In this document: in pieces, positions 4,819 through 7,013 of the stretch
How the letters are laid out: each line of letters opens with the position of its first letter
Numbering within the stretch: the stretch's first letter is position 1
NCBI GenBank assembly: GCA_050116035.1
Contig: JASFPJ010000171.1
Location: 1-7,013 of the forward strand
Reading direction: 5' to 3'
DNA length: 7,013 nt
Source of the DNA: SOIA01 sp050116035
GTDB lineage: Bacteria; Acidobacteriota; Aminicenantia; Aminicenantales; Aminicenantaceae
Made by a program: the position numbers and the translations under genes
Notes under the pieces: generated by a model
Told to the model about the DNA's origin: nothing
Seen by the model: the letters and a program-made list of their open reading frames with translations, nothing else
Databases searched by the model: none

Positions 4819-5166
4819 ATGATGGCCCCCGAAAAAACCACAGGGATTGCTTTCACTGTCTTCATATGGATCTGCATTGCGTGGCTGCTCTTCCCTTTGA
4901 TCAGCCTGGATTCGATCAGCGTGATCAACGCCAAGCTTTATCTCTACAGGTCAGCCATCGGGATCTGTCTGATGATCATCCTCTTCGGTAAAACGGTATT
5001 CGATCTTCTGTTTCCACAAGCCACCAACAGAAGAACACCTGTCTTAAACTCGATACTATTAATCGCTTATTCTTTCCTCATGGCCGGGGGAATTATATAT
5101 ATGGTCTCCCGATTGATCTTGCTCTACATCCGAAGCCAGGGTGAGGATATGCCATCTTATTTCTGA
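4819..5166 (+). CDS. Small three-helix membrane protein, function unknown
   Basis: The 115-aa product is mostly hydrophobic, with probable transmembrane helices at about residues 9-30 (GIAFTVFIWICIAWLLFPLI), 45-65 (SAIGICLMIILFGKTVFDLL) and 76-103 (LNSILLIAYSFLMAGGIIYM). Short polar loops separate them: SVINAKLYLYR before helix 2 and FPQATNRRTP between helices 2 and 3. I recognise no family. The start is uncertain: two ATGs lie side by side at 4819 and 4822, behind only a weak AGAG. A TTG 15 codons upstream (4774) keeps the frame but lies inside the probable promoter and would add a polar, Cys-bearing leader (QRNFYCAAVSCNIE). The neighbouring serine hydrolase begins 96 bp downstream on the same strand, so loose co-transcription is possible. 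Confidence 0.65.
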   Translation: MMAPEKTTGIAFTVFIWICIAWLLFPLISLDSISVINAKLYLYRSAIGICLMIILFGKTVFDLLFPQATNRRTPVLNSILLIAYSFLMAGGIIYMVSRLILLYIRSQGEDMPSYF

Positions 5167-5201
5167 AAGTTAGAACAAAAGACATATAAAATCCGTATGT
5201 A

Positions 5202-5232
5202 TTTAAAAGCCAATGCGTGATGCCGGCTTAAA
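5202..5232 (+). other. Stem-loop in the leader of the serine hydrolase gene
   Basis: TTTAA.AGCC (5202-5211) pairs with GGCTTAAA (5225-5232), leaving a two-base bulge and a 13-nt loop. It ends 18 bp before the GGAGG ribosome site. No T-run follows, so it is not a standard terminator. A TATAAA at 5185-5190 could be a -10 box, though without a good -35. The hairpin could be a leader structure or chance. Confidence 0.25.
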
Positions 5233-5262
5233 CACATTCCACATCGAAGAGGAGGCGTAATT

Positions 5263-7013
5263 ATGAGAAAGATTTCGTGGTATTTTGTCATTTTTTGGAC
5301 TCTGGTTCTTCTCTCCCCCTATGTTTGGGGTGTGAGCGATGTCCCAACTCTGGAGGGCCACTGGGAAGGTTCGATCGATATTCCAGGTATGACGCTTGAG
5401 GTCAACATTGACATCAAGGCCAAGAAAGATGGATCCTGGGAGGGAGATATCTCCATCCCGGCACAGAGGGCCAAGGACCTTCCGCTCACCGGTATCCATG
5501 TGGACGGAAATGATGTGACCTTTGCCATCTCAGGAGTCCCGGGCGATCCGACATTTAAAGGGACTCTAAGCGACGATGGGACAAAAATAACGGGAGATTT
5601 CACCCAGAACGAGCAGACATTTCCGTTCACACTCAATCGCGAAGTCAGCCCTGCTATCAAGGCTAAAAAAGCGATTGCCGATTTTGATAAGATCATCGAA
5701 AGAGGACTCGAAAGCCTGAATAATCCCGGCATTGCTGTCGCCATCGTTAAAGACGACGAAGTCATTTATGCCAAAGGATTTGGTTATCGTGATGTGGAAA
5801 ATAAAGTGCCGATGACGGCCGACTCTCTGATGGCAATCGGATCTGCATCGAAGGCCTTTACAACCTTCACGATGGGAACGCTTGTCGATGACGGAAAACT
5901 GGATTGGACAACCCCTGTGCGTGAGTACATCCCTTGGTTCCGTCTCTACGATCCCTTTGCCACAGAACGTATGACCCCACGGGATTTGGTGACACATCGT
6001 TCCGGTCTCCCCCGTCATGACGCCATGTGGTACAACAACTACACAGCCAGCCGCGAAGAGTTCGTGAGGCGCCTGGCACACTTGAAACCCACAGCTGACC
6101 TGCGCGAAAGATATCAGTACAACAATCTTATGTTTTTGACCGCGGGTTACCTCATTGAGGTCCTCACCGAAAAGACGTGGGAGGATGCCGTCCGTGCCCG
6201 TATTCTGACCCCTCTAGAGATGAAACGGACAAATTTTTCTGTGGAAGATTCTCAGAAAGACACCGATCATGCCCTTCCCTATCGTGAGTATAAAGATAAG
6301 ATCGAAAAGGTCCCCTTCCGAAACATCTCAAACATCGGCCCGGCAGGCTCGATCAACTCCAGCGTGAATGAGATGAGCCACTGGCTGCTCGTCCACCTTA
6401 ACCAAGGAAAATATGAGGGCAAACAAATTATCAATCCCCAGACGGTCCTGGATATGCATCTGGTTCACATGCCCACAGGTGGAACACCCACCACTCCGGA
6501 AATCACACCAGCAGATTATGGATTAGGGTGGTTTGTGGATATGTACAGAGGCCACAGGCGTGTGCGCCATGGGGGCAACATCGACGGATTCTCCGCACTG
6601 GTGTGTATGCTTCCCGACGATGGCGTAGGGATCGTAGCACTGACCAACAAAAATGGAAGTCCCCTGCCCGAGCTTCTTGCCAGGCACGCTTTCGACCTGC
6701 TCCTGGAGAGAGAAACCAAAGACTGGATCGGCCAGACCGCAGAAAGGATTGCCAAGGGCAAGGATATGCAGAAGGAAGCCGAAGAGAAAAAGGCCACTCG
6801 GCGCATCACCGGGACCGTGCATGCTCACGATATGGCAGACTATGCCGGGGATTACGCCCATCCTGGTTATGGAGACCTCAAAGTATTGCTGGAGGAAAGT
6901 CATCTGGCTTTTACATACAACGGCATCACGACGCCTCTCGAACACTGGCACTATGAAACCTTTAATGCAAAAAGGGCAGAGGATCCCACTTTTGAGGATA
7001 CGAAGATTACCTT
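5263..7013 (+). CDS. Secreted serine hydrolase, beta-lactamase/class C fold, with extra N-terminal beta domain (3' end missing)
   Basis: 583 codons are visible and the gene runs off the right edge. A strong GGAGG lies 7 nt before the ATG. Domains in order: signal peptide (1-23, MRKISWYFVIFWTLVLLSPY); a beta-rich domain at about 27-127, starting LEGHWEGSIDI and ending FPFTLNRE, of a type also placed before other secreted hydrolases; the PF00144-type hydrolase domain at about 140-485; and a C-terminal DUF3471-like domain from about 524 (MADYAGDYAHPGYGDLKVLL, with PLEHWHYETF). Active-site motifs are complete: SASK (nucleophile Ser194, Lys197), YNN (Tyr286-Asn288) and HGG (His436-Gly438, in place of KTG). 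The family includes D-aminopeptidases, esterases and penicillin-binding-protein-like enzymes, so the substrate, whether peptidoglycan peptide, ester or D-peptide, is not determined. It should act in the periplasm or outside. Antibiotic resistance should not be inferred from the fold alone. Confidence 0.88.
   Translation, partial: MRKISWYFVIFWTLVLLSPYVWGVSDVPTLEGHWEGSIDIPGMTLEVNIDIKAKKDGSWEGDISIPAQRAKDLPLTGIHVDGNDVTFAISGVPGDPTFKGTLSDDGTKITGDFTQNEQTFPFTLNREVSPAIKAKKAIADFDKIIERGLESLNNPGIAVAIVKDDEVIYAKGFGYRDVENKVPMTADSLMAIGSASKAFTTFTMGTLVDDGKLDWTTPVREYIPWFRLYDPFATERMTPRDLVTHRSGLPRHDAMWYNNYTASREEFVRRLAHLKPTADLRERYQYNNLMFLTAGYLIEVLTEKTWEDAVRARILTPLEMKRTNFSVEDSQKDTDHALPYREYKDKIEKVPFRNISNIGPAGSINSSVNEMSHWLLVHLNQGKYEGKQIINPQTVLDMHLVHMPTGGTPTTPEITPADYGLGWFVDMYRGHRRVRHGGNIDGFSALVCMLPDDGVGIVALTNKNGSPLPELLARHAFDLLLERETKDWIGQTAERIAKGKDMQKEAEEKKATRRITGTVHAHDMADYAGDYAHPGYGDLKVLLEESHLAFTYNGITTPLEHWHYETFNAKRAEDPTFEDTKIT

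Noticed and set aside
5566..6081. A 171-codon minus-strand open frame
   Set aside because: It is antisense to the serine hydrolase, including its SASK motif; the hydrolase frame is clearly the coding one.
6528..6956. A 142-codon plus-strand open frame rich in Arg and Ser, and its minus-strand counterpart
   Set aside because: Both overlap the C-terminal part of the serine hydrolase, which stays in frame and matches its family through HGG and the DUF3471-like region.
1..7013. CRISPR arrays, tRNA or rRNA genes, complete insertion sequences
   Set aside because: No regularly spaced repeats, no tRNA-like cloverleaf with CCA or GGTTCRA arm, and no transposase or integrase reading frame was seen.

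Overview
The window looks like chromosomal DNA of a mesophilic, medium-GC Gram-negative bacterium. An outer-membrane FadL-type fragment, a lipoprotein with a lipobox and several Sec signal peptides point to a diderm cell. The secreted 6-bladed beta-propeller protein, whose mature N-terminus reads KVKTVDGVEVVENPEKP, and the serine hydrolase with an extra beta-rich N-terminal domain are styles I associate with Candidatus Aminicenantes and related Acidobacteriota. That placement is a judgement from protein style, not a proven one.

Left part (1-992): the 5' end of a minus-strand lipoprotein gene with a possible NTF2/SnoaL-like domain enters from the left edge. After an AT-rich, hairpin-bearing gap comes a decayed FadL-type gene of which only the signal peptide and the first ~60 mature residues remain. 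A 253-base divergent gap then leads to the propeller gene; it carries a perfect 17-bp palindrome next to a TATAAT box.

Centre (993-3985): the propeller gene (+) converges on a minus-strand group read in the order ARPP-1 family protein, TudS-related putative desulfidase, then a 40-codon piece that is recognisably the C-terminus of an arginine deiminase/amidinotransferase-type enzyme. The TudS stop and the ATG of this piece overlap (ATGA). REP-like sequences lie at both ends: tandem TGGTGCCAGG copies with a bidirectional terminator-like palindrome on the left (2113-2169), and a GGGGACAGGTTACTT element on the right (3941-3955), inside the likely ARPP-1 promoter.

Right part (4024-7013): an unrecognised membrane-anchored coiled-coil protein with a winged-helix-like C-terminus (-) is divergent from a small three-helix membrane protein (+). 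A serine hydrolase of the beta-lactamase/class C fold (+) follows and runs off the right edge.

The genes do not form one obvious pathway. The best candidate for a functional unit is the ARPP-1/TudS-like pair, 44 bp apart on one strand. The two gene remnants and the REP-like elements mark the region as one that has been rearranged.
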